From NCBI RefSeq assembly GCF_013340205.1, contig NZ_BJTG01000003.1, positions 186,001 to 250,000 on the forward strand: a stretch of DNA of 64,000 nucleotides. The letters are read 5' to 3'. The translations under genes and the position numbers were made by a program. This document shows, piece by piece, positions 31,995-40,493 of the stretch. The stretch comes from Anaeromyxobacter diazotrophicus (lineage in GTDB: Bacteria; Myxococcota; Myxococcia; Myxococcales; Anaeromyxobacteraceae). Position 1 is the first letter of the stretch; each line of letters starts with the position of its first letter. The notes under the pieces were generated by a model. It ran no database searches, was not told the origin of the DNA, and saw nothing but the letters and a program-made list of their open reading frames with translations.

Positions 31995-33113
31995 ATGCAC
32001 GCCGACGCGAAGCACGGAAGCCCGTGCGAGACGGCACGCCCGACACCGCAGACCCCCGCTGGTCAGCCCGTTGGGCCGGGCTCTCTCGCACCGGGTTCGC
32101 AGCCCGTCGATACGCAGCCCGTAGTTACGGTCGGGGAACTCGCGCTCGCAGCCCGGCACAGGCGCGCCGTGGACGAGCGGTCGCGCCGCGTTGGCGAAAA
32201 GCTTCGACGGGAACTGGGTGAGGAGGTCTGTAGGGCCCTCGATGACCACCGCGTCATCGAGATCATGCTGAATCCGGATGGAAGGCTTTGGGTCGAGCGC
32301 CTCGGGGAGCGGATGAAGCCGTTCGGGACGATGTCCGCGAGCCAGGCCGAATCCCTCCTCGCCACTGTGGCTGCATCCCTCCGCACCGCGGTGACGCGGG
32401 AGACGCCCATTCTCGAATGCGAGCTGCCGCTCGATGGGAGCCGGTTCGAGGCGCTCCTGCCGCCAGTGGCGGCGGCGCCGATCTTCACGATCCGCAAGAT
32501 GGCTTCACGGATCTTCACGCTCGACAACTTCGTAACCCAGGGCGTCATGACATCGACGGAGCGGGCCGCACTGGGTCGAGCAGTGGCGGAGCGAAGGAAC
32601 GTGCTCGTCGTGGGAGCAACCGGGAGCGGGAAGACGACCTTCGCGAACGGCATCGTCCACGAGATGACGTTGAGCCACCCCGGGCATCGCCTCGTCGTCA
32701 TCGAGGACACGCCGGAGATCCAATGCTCCGCGCCGAACCACGTCCTGCTTCGAACCACGACCACCGTCGACATGCTGCGACTTCTCAAGGCGACGATGCG
32801 GCTCCGCCCTGACCGGATCGTGGTGGGCGAGGTGCGCGGCGCGGAGGCGCTCGCGCTCCTCAAGGCCTGGAACACGGGCCACCCGGGCGGCTGTGCGACC
32901 GTGCACGCGAACTCGGCTGAAGCGGGCCTGTGGCGGCTCGAGCAACTCGCATCCGAAGCGAACACGGGGCGGACGGAGCGCCTCATCGCGGAGGCGGTCG
33001 ACCTCGTGATGTTCGTCGAGAAGCGGGCCGAGAAGCGGTGTGTCTCCGAGATGATGGCCGTCCTCGACTACGACGCGACAACGCAGCGGTACGTGCTCGA
33101 GCCGGCAGCCTAG
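31995..33113 (+). CDS. trbB: TrbB (VirB11-type) secretion ATPase
   Basis: The 372-residue hexameric-type ATPase starts at ATG 31995; the frame is open further upstream but unlike protein. It has Walker A GATGSGKTTFANGI, an Asp box IEDTPEIQC, Walker B region RIVVGEVRGAEAL and the His box GHPGGCATVHANS, all in the order of VirB11/TrbB. It powers pilus assembly and substrate transfer at the inner membrane. It is the first gene of a ten-gene trb operon, with trbC starting 33 bases later. The N-terminal 60 residues are unusually proline-rich. Confidence 0.93.
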   Translation: MHADAKHGSPCETARPTPQTPAGQPVGPGSLAPGSQPVDTQPVVTVGELALAARHRRAVDERSRRVGEKLRRELGEEVCRALDDHRVIEIMLNPDGRLWVERLGERMKPFGTMSASQAESLLATVAASLRTAVTRETPILECELPLDGSRFEALLPPVAAAPIFTIRKMASRIFTLDNFVTQGVMTSTERAALGRAVAERRNVLVVGATGSGKTTFANGIVHEMTLSHPGHRLVVIEDTPEIQCSAPNHVLLRTTTTVDMLRLLKATMRLRPDRIVVGEVRGAEALALLKAWNTGHPGGCATVHANSAEAGLWRLEQLASEANTGRTERLIAEAVDLVMFVEKRAEKRCVSEMMAVLDYDATTQRYVLEPAA

Positions 33114-33146
33114 CTGCACTACACCGACAGGAAGGAGCGATACGAC

Positions 33147-33485
33147 ATGCGGAAGATGTTCTTCGGCGCGGCCGCGCTCGCGGCCGTGGTGGTCCTCTTC
33201 ACGCCTGGACTGGCGTGGGCGGCACAGGCGGGGGCGGGCCTCGCCTGGGAAGGGCCGCTGCAGACCCTGACGAGGTCGATCCAGGGGCCGGTCGCGTTCG
33301 CGATCTCGCTGCTCGGAGTCGTCGTGTGCGGGGCGATGCTCGTCTTCGGTGGGGAGATCAACGAGTTCGTGCGGAGGGCGATCATGCTCGTCCTCGTGGT
33401 GGCGATGATCGCGTTCGCCGCGAACATCCTCACCGGCCTCTTCAACTACGGAGCTCTCGTCCCTGTGGCGGGAGGCCTCCCGTGA
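33147..33485 (+). CDS. trbC: TrbC (VirB2-type) pilin
   Basis: The 112-residue prepilin has a long signal segment (AAALAAVVVLFTPGLAWAAQ, cleavage after AWA) and two further membrane helices (AFAISLLGVVVCGAMLVFGG and MLVLVVAMIAFAANILTGLF). That is the standard TrbC/VirB2 layout. In IncP systems the TraF peptidase makes the mature pilin cyclic; a traF gene is present at 48.5 kb. It overlaps trbD by four bases and is preceded by GGAAGGAGCG. Confidence 0.92.
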   Translation: MRKMFFGAAALAAVVVLFTPGLAWAAQAGAGLAWEGPLQTLTRSIQGPVAFAISLLGVVVCGAMLVFGGEINEFVRRAIMLVLVVAMIAFAANILTGLFNYGALVPVAGGLP

Positions 33486-33772
33486 GCGAGGTCCTGCTTA
33501 GAACCCCCATCTGCCGCGCGCTGCACCGGCCGGCACTCCTCCTCGGCGCCGAGCGGGAGCTGATGCTCCTCACGCTGCTCGCGCTCGGCGGTCTGGCCGT
33601 GTCCGCGGCGAATCTCGTCGCCACGGCCGTGTGCTCGATCCTGTGGCTCGGGGTGAGCCACTTCCTGCGGGAGATGGCGAAGGCAGATCCCCGCCTGTCG
33701 CGGATCTACCTCCGCCACCTGCGCCACGCTCACTACTACCCGGCGCGTTCGCGGCCGTTCTGCCGCGCCTGA
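33482..33772 (+). CDS. trbD: TrbD (VirB3-type) inner-membrane protein
   Basis: The 96-residue protein starts at GTG 33482, overlapping the trbC stop. It reads LLRTPICRALHRPALLLGAE, typical of TrbD/VirB3, followed by two hydrophobic stretches (LMLLTLLALGGLAVSAANLV and ATAVCSILWLGVSHFL) and a basic tail. It is a small pilus-assembly component that usually works with the VirB4-type ATPase encoded next. Confidence 0.88.
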   Translation: MSEVLLRTPICRALHRPALLLGAERELMLLTLLALGGLAVSAANLVATAVCSILWLGVSHFLREMAKADPRLSRIYLRHLRHAHYYPARSRPFCRA

Positions 33773-33776
33773 GAGG

Positions 33777-36248
33777 GTGCCCGTGCTCGCGCTCAAGCTG
33801 TTCCGGAGCCATGCCGAGGGATTCTCGGACCTCCTCAACTGGGCGGCGCTCGTCGCGGACGGCGTCGTTCTTGGCAAGGACGGCTCGCTCCTCGCCGGCT
33901 TCTTCTACCGGGGGCAGGACCTCGAGAGCGCCACCGCGGGCGAACGGAACTACGTCGCGGAGCGCGTCAACGCCGCGATGACGCGACTCGGGAGCGGGTT
34001 CGCGACCTGGCACGACGTGACCCGTCTCGCCGCGGCCGAGTACCCACGGCGGGACGCCTCGCACTTTCCTGACCCGGTGACGCGACTCATCGAGGAGGAG
34101 CAGCGGCGTCGGTTCCTGGCAGCTGGACAGCAATTCGCCTGCGAGCACGCGCTCCTCGTCCAGTACACGCCGCCGTCTCGCCAGGGTCGCAAGATCCTCG
34201 ACCTCGTCTATAGCGGCGAAGGGGAGGGTCCGAGTGCGGCGGACCGAGTCCTCGAGCTCTTCGAGCGCCGACTCGGTGAGGTGGAGGACCTCCTCTCGGC
34301 GGTGCTCGCGCTCCGCCGCATGGGCTCGTTCACGGTGACGGACCGGCACGGGCGGCGGCATCGGCAAGACGAGCTCGTGAACTATCTCCAGGGGTGCCTC
34401 GCCGGCGAGCCGCGTCCCCTGAATCTCCCGCCTGGCGGGATGTACCTCGACGCCGTGATGGGCGGGCTCGACCTCACCACGGGCGATCACCCGAAGCTCG
34501 GCACGAAACACATCGCGTGCGTGGCGATCGAAGGTTTCCCGGCGGAGTCCTACCCAGGGATCCTCGACGTCCTGGACGAGCTCGCGATCCCGTTCCGGTT
34601 CTCGTCGCGGTTCATCCATCTCGATCAGCGGGAGGCCGTCCGCGAACTCGAGTCCTACGGGCGGAGGTGGAAGCAGAAGACTCGCGGCTTCTTCGCGCAA
34701 GTCTTCCGCACCGACGGGGTTCTCGACGAGGACGCCGTGCTGATGGGTGCGGAGACCGAGCGGGCGACCGCCCAGGCGAACTCGGGACTCGTCGGATTCG
34801 GCTACTACACGCCGGTCATCGTCCTCATGCACGAGGAGCTGGGGGCGCTGCTCGAACGCGCGCGCGTCGTGTCCCGCGAGATTCAGAGGGAAGGCTTCGC
34901 GACCCGGATCGAGAAGCTCAACACGCTCGAGGCCTACCTCGGGTCGCTGCCGGGTCACGGGGTCCCGAACATCCGCCGGCCGCTCCTGCACACCGGGAAC
35001 CTCTCTCATCTCTTGCCCCTCGCGAGCGTGTGGGCGGGCCGGGAGAGCTGTCCCTCGCCGCTTTTCCCGCGCGAATCACCCCCGCTCCTCCACGCCCGGA
35101 GCACCGGCGCCACTCCCTTCCGCTTCCACCTCCACGTCGGTGACGTCGGGCACACGCTCATCTTCGGGCCGACGGGCTCGGGAAAATCAGTCCTTCTCGC
35201 CACCATCGCGGCGCAGTTCCGCCGGTACGCGGGGGCGACTATCTGGGCCTTCGACAAGGGCCGCAGCCTCCTCCCGCTCGCTTCCGCCTGTGGCGGCCGG
35301 CACTACGACATCGCCGGGGATGGCAGCTCCGTCGCCTTCTGCCCGCTCGGCGAGCTCACGGCCGACTCGGATGCGGCCTGGGCCGAGGAGTGGATCGCGT
35401 CCGCGTACGAGCTCCGGGCGCAGAGGCGCCCGACACCGCAGCAGGCGCAGGAGGTCCACCGCGCTGTCCGGCTCATGCGTGAAAGCCCGCACCGGTCGCT
35501 CACGGACTTCGTGACCACGGTCCAGGACGAGGACCTCCGGGCTGCGCTCGCGCACTACACGGTGGATGGCGCGCTGGGGCACCTCCTCGACAGCCGCGAG
35601 GACGGCCTCGTGGACGGCTCGTTCCAGGTCTGCGAGGTGGAAGAGCTCATGGGCATGGGGGAAGCCGCGGTGCTTCCCGTGCTGCTCTACCTCTTCCGCC
35701 GCTTCGAGCGGCTCCTCCACAGGAACGCCGGTGCCCCGTCGCTCCTCATCGTCGACGAGGCCTGGCTCGTCCTCGGGCACCCGGTCTTCCGCGCCAAGCT
35801 CGTCGAGTGGCTGAAGGTGCTCCGGAAGGCGAACTGCGCGGTCGTCCTCGCCACGCAGAGCCTCTCCGACGCGACGAGGAGCGGCCTCGTCGACGTCCTG
35901 CAGGAGGCCTGTCCCACGAAGATCTTCCTGCCGAACGAGGAGGCGAACCGAGCGGGAGGGGAGGGCTACGCTGGCCCGGGCGACCTCTACCGGAGCTTCG
36001 GGCTCAACGAGACACAGATCGAGATCGTCCGGACCGCCTCCAAGAAGCGCCAGTACTACGTCGTCTCGCCGGAAGGGCGGCGGATCATCGAACTCGGGCT
36101 CGGGCCCGTCGCGCTCGCCTTCGTGGCGGCGAGCGACAAGGAGAGGCTCGCCCGGATCGCGCGGCTCCGCTCGGAACACGGAGACGCCTGGCCGTTCAAG
36201 TGGCTCGAGGAGAACGGGGTGGCCTATGAGCACCTTCAGGTGGAGTAG
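33777..36248 (+). CDS. trbE: TrbE (VirB4-type) ATPase
   Basis: The 823-residue protein has an N-terminal CagE/VirB4 domain (about residues 1-430, including NAAMTRLGSGFATWHD and RFIHLDQREAVRELES) and a C-terminal ATPase domain. The latter has Walker A FGPTGSGKSVLLATI, Walker B LLIVDEAWLVLG, and ATQSLSDATRS. It energises assembly of the transfer channel at the inner membrane. The start is GTG 33777 or 33783, four or ten bases after trbD. Its end overlaps trbJ by 23 bases. Confidence 0.93.
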   Translation: MPVLALKLFRSHAEGFSDLLNWAALVADGVVLGKDGSLLAGFFYRGQDLESATAGERNYVAERVNAAMTRLGSGFATWHDVTRLAAAEYPRRDASHFPDPVTRLIEEEQRRRFLAAGQQFACEHALLVQYTPPSRQGRKILDLVYSGEGEGPSAADRVLELFERRLGEVEDLLSAVLALRRMGSFTVTDRHGRRHRQDELVNYLQGCLAGEPRPLNLPPGGMYLDAVMGGLDLTTGDHPKLGTKHIACVAIEGFPAESYPGILDVLDELAIPFRFSSRFIHLDQREAVRELESYGRRWKQKTRGFFAQVFRTDGVLDEDAVLMGAETERATAQANSGLVGFGYYTPVIVLMHEELGALLERARVVSREIQREGFATRIEKLNTLEAYLGSLPGHGVPNIRRPLLHTGNLSHLLPLASVWAGRESCPSPLFPRESPPLLHARSTGATPFRFHLHVGDVGHTLIFGPTGSGKSVLLATIAAQFRRYAGATIWAFDKGRSLLPLASACGGRHYDIAGDGSSVAFCPLGELTADSDAAWAEEWIASAYELRAQRRPTPQQAQEVHRAVRLMRESPHRSLTDFVTTVQDEDLRAALAHYTVDGALGHLLDSREDGLVDGSFQVCEVEELMGMGEAAVLPVLLYLFRRFERLLHRNAGAPSLLIVDEAWLVLGHPVFRAKLVEWLKVLRKANCAVVLATQSLSDATRSGLVDVLQEACPTKIFLPNEEANRAGGEGYAGPGDLYRSFGLNETQIEIVRTASKKRQYYVVSPEGRRIIELGLGPVALAFVAASDKERLARIARLRSEHGDAWPFKWLEENGVAYEHLQVE

Positions 36249-36954
36249 GGCCGCCGTCCTCGTGGCGGCCGTCGCAGCACCTGTGTGCGCCGCCGCGAGC
36301 ATCGTCACCGGTGACGCTACCGAAGCGACCCAACTGCTCAACCTCGCGCAGCTCCTCGCGCAGGCGCAGACGCTCGGGGAACAGCTCCGAGCCGTCACGG
36401 AGACGCTCGACATCGCGCGTCGAAACGTCGCGAAGCTGAGATCGGGCTGGTCCGGCACGGGTCAGGAGCTCGCCCGCCTCCAGGCTCTCGTGAGTCAGGG
36501 CGAGCACCTCGCCTACACGGCGCGGGATCTCGACTCCGCCTTCGCGGAAAAGTACCCGGGGTACGCCCAGTACGTCACGCAGCGGCTCGGGTCGGGTGCC
36601 ATGGCGGCGAAGTACGACCAGTGGTCGCGCGAGACGAGAGACAGCGCCAGAGCGGCGCTCAGGGTGGCGGGGGCCCACTCCGAGGAGCTCGCGACCGAGG
36701 CGGGCACGATACGGTCCCTCGAGAGGGCTGGCTCGACGGTCGAAGGACAGCTGCAGGCGATCCAGGTCGGTCAGCAGATCGCGCTGGAGCAGGTCCGCCA
36801 GACGCAGAAGCTCCGGCAGCTCATCATGATGCAGATGCAGCTCGAGGCGGACTTCCGGGCGGCGGAGCAGGACCGCGCCGATCTTCAGCGCGGGGCCATG
36901 CGCGACTTCACGAACGCCTCACCGCCACCGCCGGACGACGGCGAGCGCTTCTAG
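36226..36954 (+). CDS. trbJ: TrbJ (VirB5-type) protein
   Basis: The 242-residue exported protein has a signal peptide (RWSRAAVLVAAVAAPVCAAA). It contains long helices such as LLNLAQLLAQAQTLGEQLRA and a late segment IQVGQQIALEQVRQTQKLRQ, which is a hallmark of TrbJ/VirB5. It is probably a minor pilus component or adhesin. It overlaps trbE and is followed by trbL after only five bases; the usual trbK lipoprotein gene between J and L is missing. Confidence 0.9.
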   Translation: MSTFRWSRAAVLVAAVAAPVCAAASIVTGDATEATQLLNLAQLLAQAQTLGEQLRAVTETLDIARRNVAKLRSGWSGTGQELARLQALVSQGEHLAYTARDLDSAFAEKYPGYAQYVTQRLGSGAMAAKYDQWSRETRDSARAALRVAGAHSEELATEAGTIRSLERAGSTVEGQLQAIQVGQQIALEQVRQTQKLRQLIMMQMQLEADFRAAEQDRADLQRGAMRDFTNASPPPPDDGERF

Positions 36955-36959
36955 GACCC

Positions 36960-38228
36960 ATGCGCGCGAAGATTTCGCCTGGTGCGTACCTCGTCGGGAT
37001 GGCCGCTCTCCTCGTGCTGATGCTGCCGGGAGACGCGCTCGCGCAAACCGCGCCGCTCAACAACCACCTCGATGCGATCGTGCGGGTGTACCGCGATCAC
37101 GCTCGCGGGTGGACGAGGGTGCTCACCACGTACGCCGTCCGGCTCTTCTGGCTGCTCGCCGGCGTCGAGTTCACGTTCGCGGCGTTCGGGCTCGCCTTCA
37201 AGGGAGCGGACCTCGGCGAATGGGCGTCGACGATCGTGAATCAAATCCTCTTCATCGGGTTCTTCTACACCCTCCTCACGCATAGTGCGGAGTGGTCGGG
37301 AGCCATCGTCGAGAGCTTCCGGACCGCGGCGAACGGCGCGACAGCCGCCGCGGGGGGCACCGCAGGGGTGAGCCCGTCCAACGTGTTCGAGACCGGCGTC
37401 TCGCTCGCGGCGCGGCTCATGTCGAAGGCCTCCTTCCTCCACCCAGGCGACTCCCTCGGCTTTCTCATCTCCGCGCTCGTCGTCGTGATCTGCTTCGCGC
37501 TCATCGCCGCCTCGCTCGTGGTGGCGCTCGTCGAGATGTACGTCGTCACCTCGGCCGGGGTCCTCTTCATGGGCTTCGGAGGCTCGCGGTTCACGAAGGA
37601 GATCGCGCTGCGGATGCTCGTCTACGCGGTGAGCGTCGGGGCGAAGCTCTTCGTCATCTCGCTGGTGGTCGGGCTGGGCGAGTCGATGATCATGGGGTTC
37701 CTCACCCAGTTCGGCACCTCGGACGTGGACCTCTTCCTTATGGTCGGGGCCGCGATCGTCTTCCTCGCGCTCGTGCACGCGATCCCGCAGCTCGTGCAGT
37801 CGCTCGTCGCCGGAACATCGCTCGCAGGCGGGGCCGGGGTGATGTTGTCGGCGGGCGCCGGAGTCGCCGCCGGCGCGGGGGCGGTGATTGCGGGGGGAGC
37901 GTCCATGGGGCTCGCGGCGCGTGGGGCGTACCAGCTCGCGAAGGAGCAGCTCGCGTCGGCGACGACGGCAGGTTCCGCGCCGCCAGCGGGGATGGGACGC
38001 GTGGGGAGAATGGCCGGGCTCATGGCGGGGAACCTCGGGCGTGCGGCGCTGGCGGACGTGGGGAACCGCCTCGGCGGACGCCCCGGGGCGCACCACGGGA
38101 ACGCCTTCGGGCGCATGGGCCTCGCCATGAGCGACGAGGCGAAGCTGCTCGAGAACCGGAACAAGAAGCCAGCACCCGCCGGCGGGAGCTCAGCCCCACA
38201 GCCCGGCACGAAGCCGCCGAACGCGTAG
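36960..38228 (+). CDS. trbL: TrbL (VirB6-type) polytopic membrane protein
   Basis: The 422-residue protein starts at ATG 36960. It has a signal-like first helix (YLVGMAALLVLMLPGDALAQ) and at least five further membrane helices (for example FLISALVVVICFALIAASLV and LMVGAAIVFLALVHAIPQLV). The Gly/Ala-rich loop AGGAGVMLSAGAGVAAGAGA and a hydrophilic C-terminal tail are typical of TrbL. It forms part of the inner-membrane channel. The same frame is open further upstream across trbJ, but that is a shadow. Confidence 0.9.
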   Translation: MRAKISPGAYLVGMAALLVLMLPGDALAQTAPLNNHLDAIVRVYRDHARGWTRVLTTYAVRLFWLLAGVEFTFAAFGLAFKGADLGEWASTIVNQILFIGFFYTLLTHSAEWSGAIVESFRTAANGATAAAGGTAGVSPSNVFETGVSLAARLMSKASFLHPGDSLGFLISALVVVICFALIAASLVVALVEMYVVTSAGVLFMGFGGSRFTKEIALRMLVYAVSVGAKLFVISLVVGLGESMIMGFLTQFGTSDVDLFLMVGAAIVFLALVHAIPQLVQSLVAGTSLAGGAGVMLSAGAGVAAGAGAVIAGGASMGLAARGAYQLAKEQLASATTAGSAPPAGMGRVGRMAGLMAGNLGRAALADVGNRLGGRPGAHHGNAFGRMGLAMSDEAKLLENRNKKPAPAGGSSAPQPGTKPPNA

Positions 38229-38285
38229 CTCGGAAGACGAACGGGGAGACCGCTCGGGGCGGATGGCGCCGGGGACGGGGGTGTC

Positions 38286-38984
38286 ATGTCGAAATTCGGT
38301 CGGGAATGCTCCGACGAGTGTGCGCTCGGGTCGAACTCGGAGCGGAACGTCTATCTCGACGCGCGCCGGGAGTGGAACGAACGCTACGGTAGCCATGTGG
38401 CGTGGGCGAGGGCGCTCTTCGTGCTCGCGCTCGCGGCCGTGTTCGTGGCGGGCGGCGCCGTCGTCGCGCTGTACGCCGTCGCGCGCCAGAACCGGGTCGT
38501 CCCGTACGTCGTCGAGGTGGACAAGCTCGGCGCGCCTCTCGCGGTGAAGAGAGCTGACGAGGCGGCTCCGGCAGATCGCCGCGTGATCCGGGCCCACCTT
38601 GCCCGGCTGGTGGAGTGCGTCCGCACGGTCCTGCAGGACCCGTATGCCGAGCGGGCTCTCATCGAGGAGGCGTACGGCGCCATCAACCGCAACAGCGCCG
38701 CGCGCGGCACGCTGAACGACTACTTCCGCGAGCGGTCGCCCTTCCGGAGGCTCGAGACGGAGCTCGTCTCGGTGGTGGTGCGCTCGGTGCTGCCGCTCAC
38801 CGGCGAGACCTGGCGTGTGGAGTGGGACGAGACCGTGCGCTCCCGCGACGGCCGCGTCCTCGCCGCGGAGACGTGGCAGGGGACCTTCACCGTCGTCGTG
38901 AGCCCGCCGACCGACGAGGCGACCGTGCTCAAGAACCCCCTCGGCATCTACGTGTCGAGCTTCGCCTGGGCGAAGCGCCTGTGA
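38286..38984 (+). CDS. trbF: TrbF (VirB8-type) protein
   Basis: The 232-residue bitopic protein has a short cytoplasmic start (YLDARREWNERYGSHVAWAR), one membrane helix (LFVLALAAVFVAGGAVVALY) and a periplasmic NTF2-like domain with VVPYVVEVDKLGAPLAV and ETWQGTFTVVV. The end NPLGIYVSSFAWAKRL is the TrbF signature. It is an assembly factor for the channel. A 57-base gap after trbL is the largest inside the operon. Confidence 0.92.
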   Translation: MSKFGRECSDECALGSNSERNVYLDARREWNERYGSHVAWARALFVLALAAVFVAGGAVVALYAVARQNRVVPYVVEVDKLGAPLAVKRADEAAPADRRVIRAHLARLVECVRTVLQDPYAERALIEEAYGAINRNSAARGTLNDYFRERSPFRRLETELVSVVVRSVLPLTGETWRVEWDETVRSRDGRVLAAETWQGTFTVVVSPPTDEATVLKNPLGIYVSSFAWAKRL

Positions 38985-38994
38985 GGAGATCACC

Positions 38995-40074
38995 ATGAAC
39001 GCGCTCACCATGGGCTTCCTTGCCTTCACGCTCCTCGCTCCGCTCGTCGCAAGTGCCGATCCGGGACCGCCGGCGCCGGCCAAGCGCGCCGTCCCGGCGC
39101 TCAATGCGGAGGGAACGGAAGTCGACGAGCTCGCTCCATCGCGCCTACCGCTCGAGAGAACGCGCCTGCGTGGCGGCGACGAGAAGCGAAGCCTTGCCGC
39201 CCCCGTGGCACGACCGAAGGGCGTTTCAGCGCGGACGAAGAGCCCGCCCCGCCGATCCGAGGAGGAACCCTGGCTGCACGGGGGGACGAGCCTTCCCAGA
39301 CAGCTCCATCCCAAGGAGCGCGCGGCGCTCCGGGTGTCGACAGAATGGGTGGACGGGGCGGAGTCGCCGGCGCGAGGAGAGGCGGGCGCGGTCGTCTACA
39401 CGTACGGGACCTCGCTACCGAGCGTCATCTGTACGCCCCTCCACGTCTGTGACCTGACGCTCGAGCCGAGTGAGCGCGTCGCCGAGGTCCACGTCGGCGA
39501 TCCCGTGCGCTGGAAGGTCACCCTCGGCACAGGCGGACCCGGCGGCGCGATCACTCACGTGCTCGTCAAGCCCGCCGAGCCGGACGTCGAGACGGATCTG
39601 CTCGTCCTCACGGACCGCCGGACGTACGTCGTACGGCTCGTGGCCCACCCACGCGAGTGGATGCCCCGGGTCGCGTTCTCCTACCCGGAGGAAGCGCGGC
39701 AGGTCTTTCTCTTCACGCAGCAGAAGGAAGAGGAGCGGCGGAAAGCGACGACGCTCCCGGGCGTCGGCAGCATGAGCGCGCTCGACTTCCACTATGAGAT
39801 GACCGGCGACGAGCCCGGCTGGCGGCCGCTGCGCGTCTACACGGACGGGGTGAAGACGTACATCGAGTTCCCCGAATCGATGCGAAGCGGCGAGGCGCCG
39901 GCGCTCGTCACGGTGGGGAAGGGTGACGAGAGGGGCCTCGTGAACTACCGCCAGCAAGGAACCAAGTACGTCGTGGACAAGGTCCTCCAGCGCGCGCTGC
40001 TCGTATCCGGGCTGGGCCGTGAGGAGGAGCGCGTCGAAATCCTCCACGACTCCGTGCGCGTGAAGGAGAGGTGA
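38995..40074 (+). CDS. trbG: TrbG (VirB9-type) outer-membrane core protein
   Basis: The 359-residue protein has a signal peptide (MGFLAFTLLAPLVASADP). A long Pro/Arg-rich linker is followed by the VirB9/TrbG core: TYGTSLPSVICTPLHVCDL, DLLVLTDRRTYVVRL and, near the end, DGVKTYIEFPESM with TKYVVDKVLQRALLVSGLG. It forms the outer part of the core complex with TrbI and TrbH. The linker is longer than usual. Its stop overlaps the trbH start. Confidence 0.92.
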   Translation: MNALTMGFLAFTLLAPLVASADPGPPAPAKRAVPALNAEGTEVDELAPSRLPLERTRLRGGDEKRSLAAPVARPKGVSARTKSPPRRSEEEPWLHGGTSLPRQLHPKERAALRVSTEWVDGAESPARGEAGAVVYTYGTSLPSVICTPLHVCDLTLEPSERVAEVHVGDPVRWKVTLGTGGPGGAITHVLVKPAEPDVETDLLVLTDRRTYVVRLVAHPREWMPRVAFSYPEEARQVFLFTQQKEEERRKATTLPGVGSMSALDFHYEMTGDEPGWRPLRVYTDGVKTYIEFPESMRSGEAPALVTVGKGDERGLVNYRQQGTKYVVDKVLQRALLVSGLGREEERVEILHDSVRVKER

Positions 40075-40493
40075 CGACGATGCGCACCTTAGTGGCGGCA
40101 CTCACCGCTTCCGCCCTCTCCTGCACGCACTGGGCGAAGCTCGTGACGGTTCCGATCGATTCTGCCGACGCTTCCGTCCTCGTGGACGACGCGTTCGAGT
40201 TCCTGTCGAGTGAGCTGCCGCCCGCGACGAGCGTGATCGTCTTCCCCCGCGACTCCGACACGGAACCGCTGAACGGCGGCTTGCGGAGGACGTGCGTGCG
40301 CAGCGGGTACGCCCTCGGCCCTGCGTACGGTCCAAACGCAGCGCGGAGGGTCTGGGCCTCGTTCCGCCGGGCGGGCGGCGGGTATCTCCTCGAACTAGAC
40401 CTCACCGGTGTCGCCATGACGAGGTGGTACATGCGGACGCGAGCGGGGAAGCTCGTCGCTGCGGGTCCGCGTATGGTGCGGAGGGCGTCGTGA
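40071..40493 (+). CDS. trbH: TrbH-like protein
   Basis: The 140-residue protein starts at GTG 40071 (or ATG 40080). A short hydrophobic leader ends in ALSCTHWAKL, where the Cys could be a lipid-attachment site, as expected for the lipoprotein TrbH. The rest (DAFEFLSSELPPATSVIVFP, AGGGYLLELDLTGVAMTRWY) fits the TrbH place between trbG and trbI. The identification is mainly by position; the sequence is poorly conserved in this family. It overlaps both neighbours. Confidence 0.72.
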   Translation: MTTMRTLVAALTASALSCTHWAKLVTVPIDSADASVLVDDAFEFLSSELPPATSVIVFPRDSDTEPLNGGLRRTCVRSGYALGPAYGPNAARRVWASFRRAGGGYLLELDLTGVAMTRWYMRTRAGKLVAAGPRMVRRAS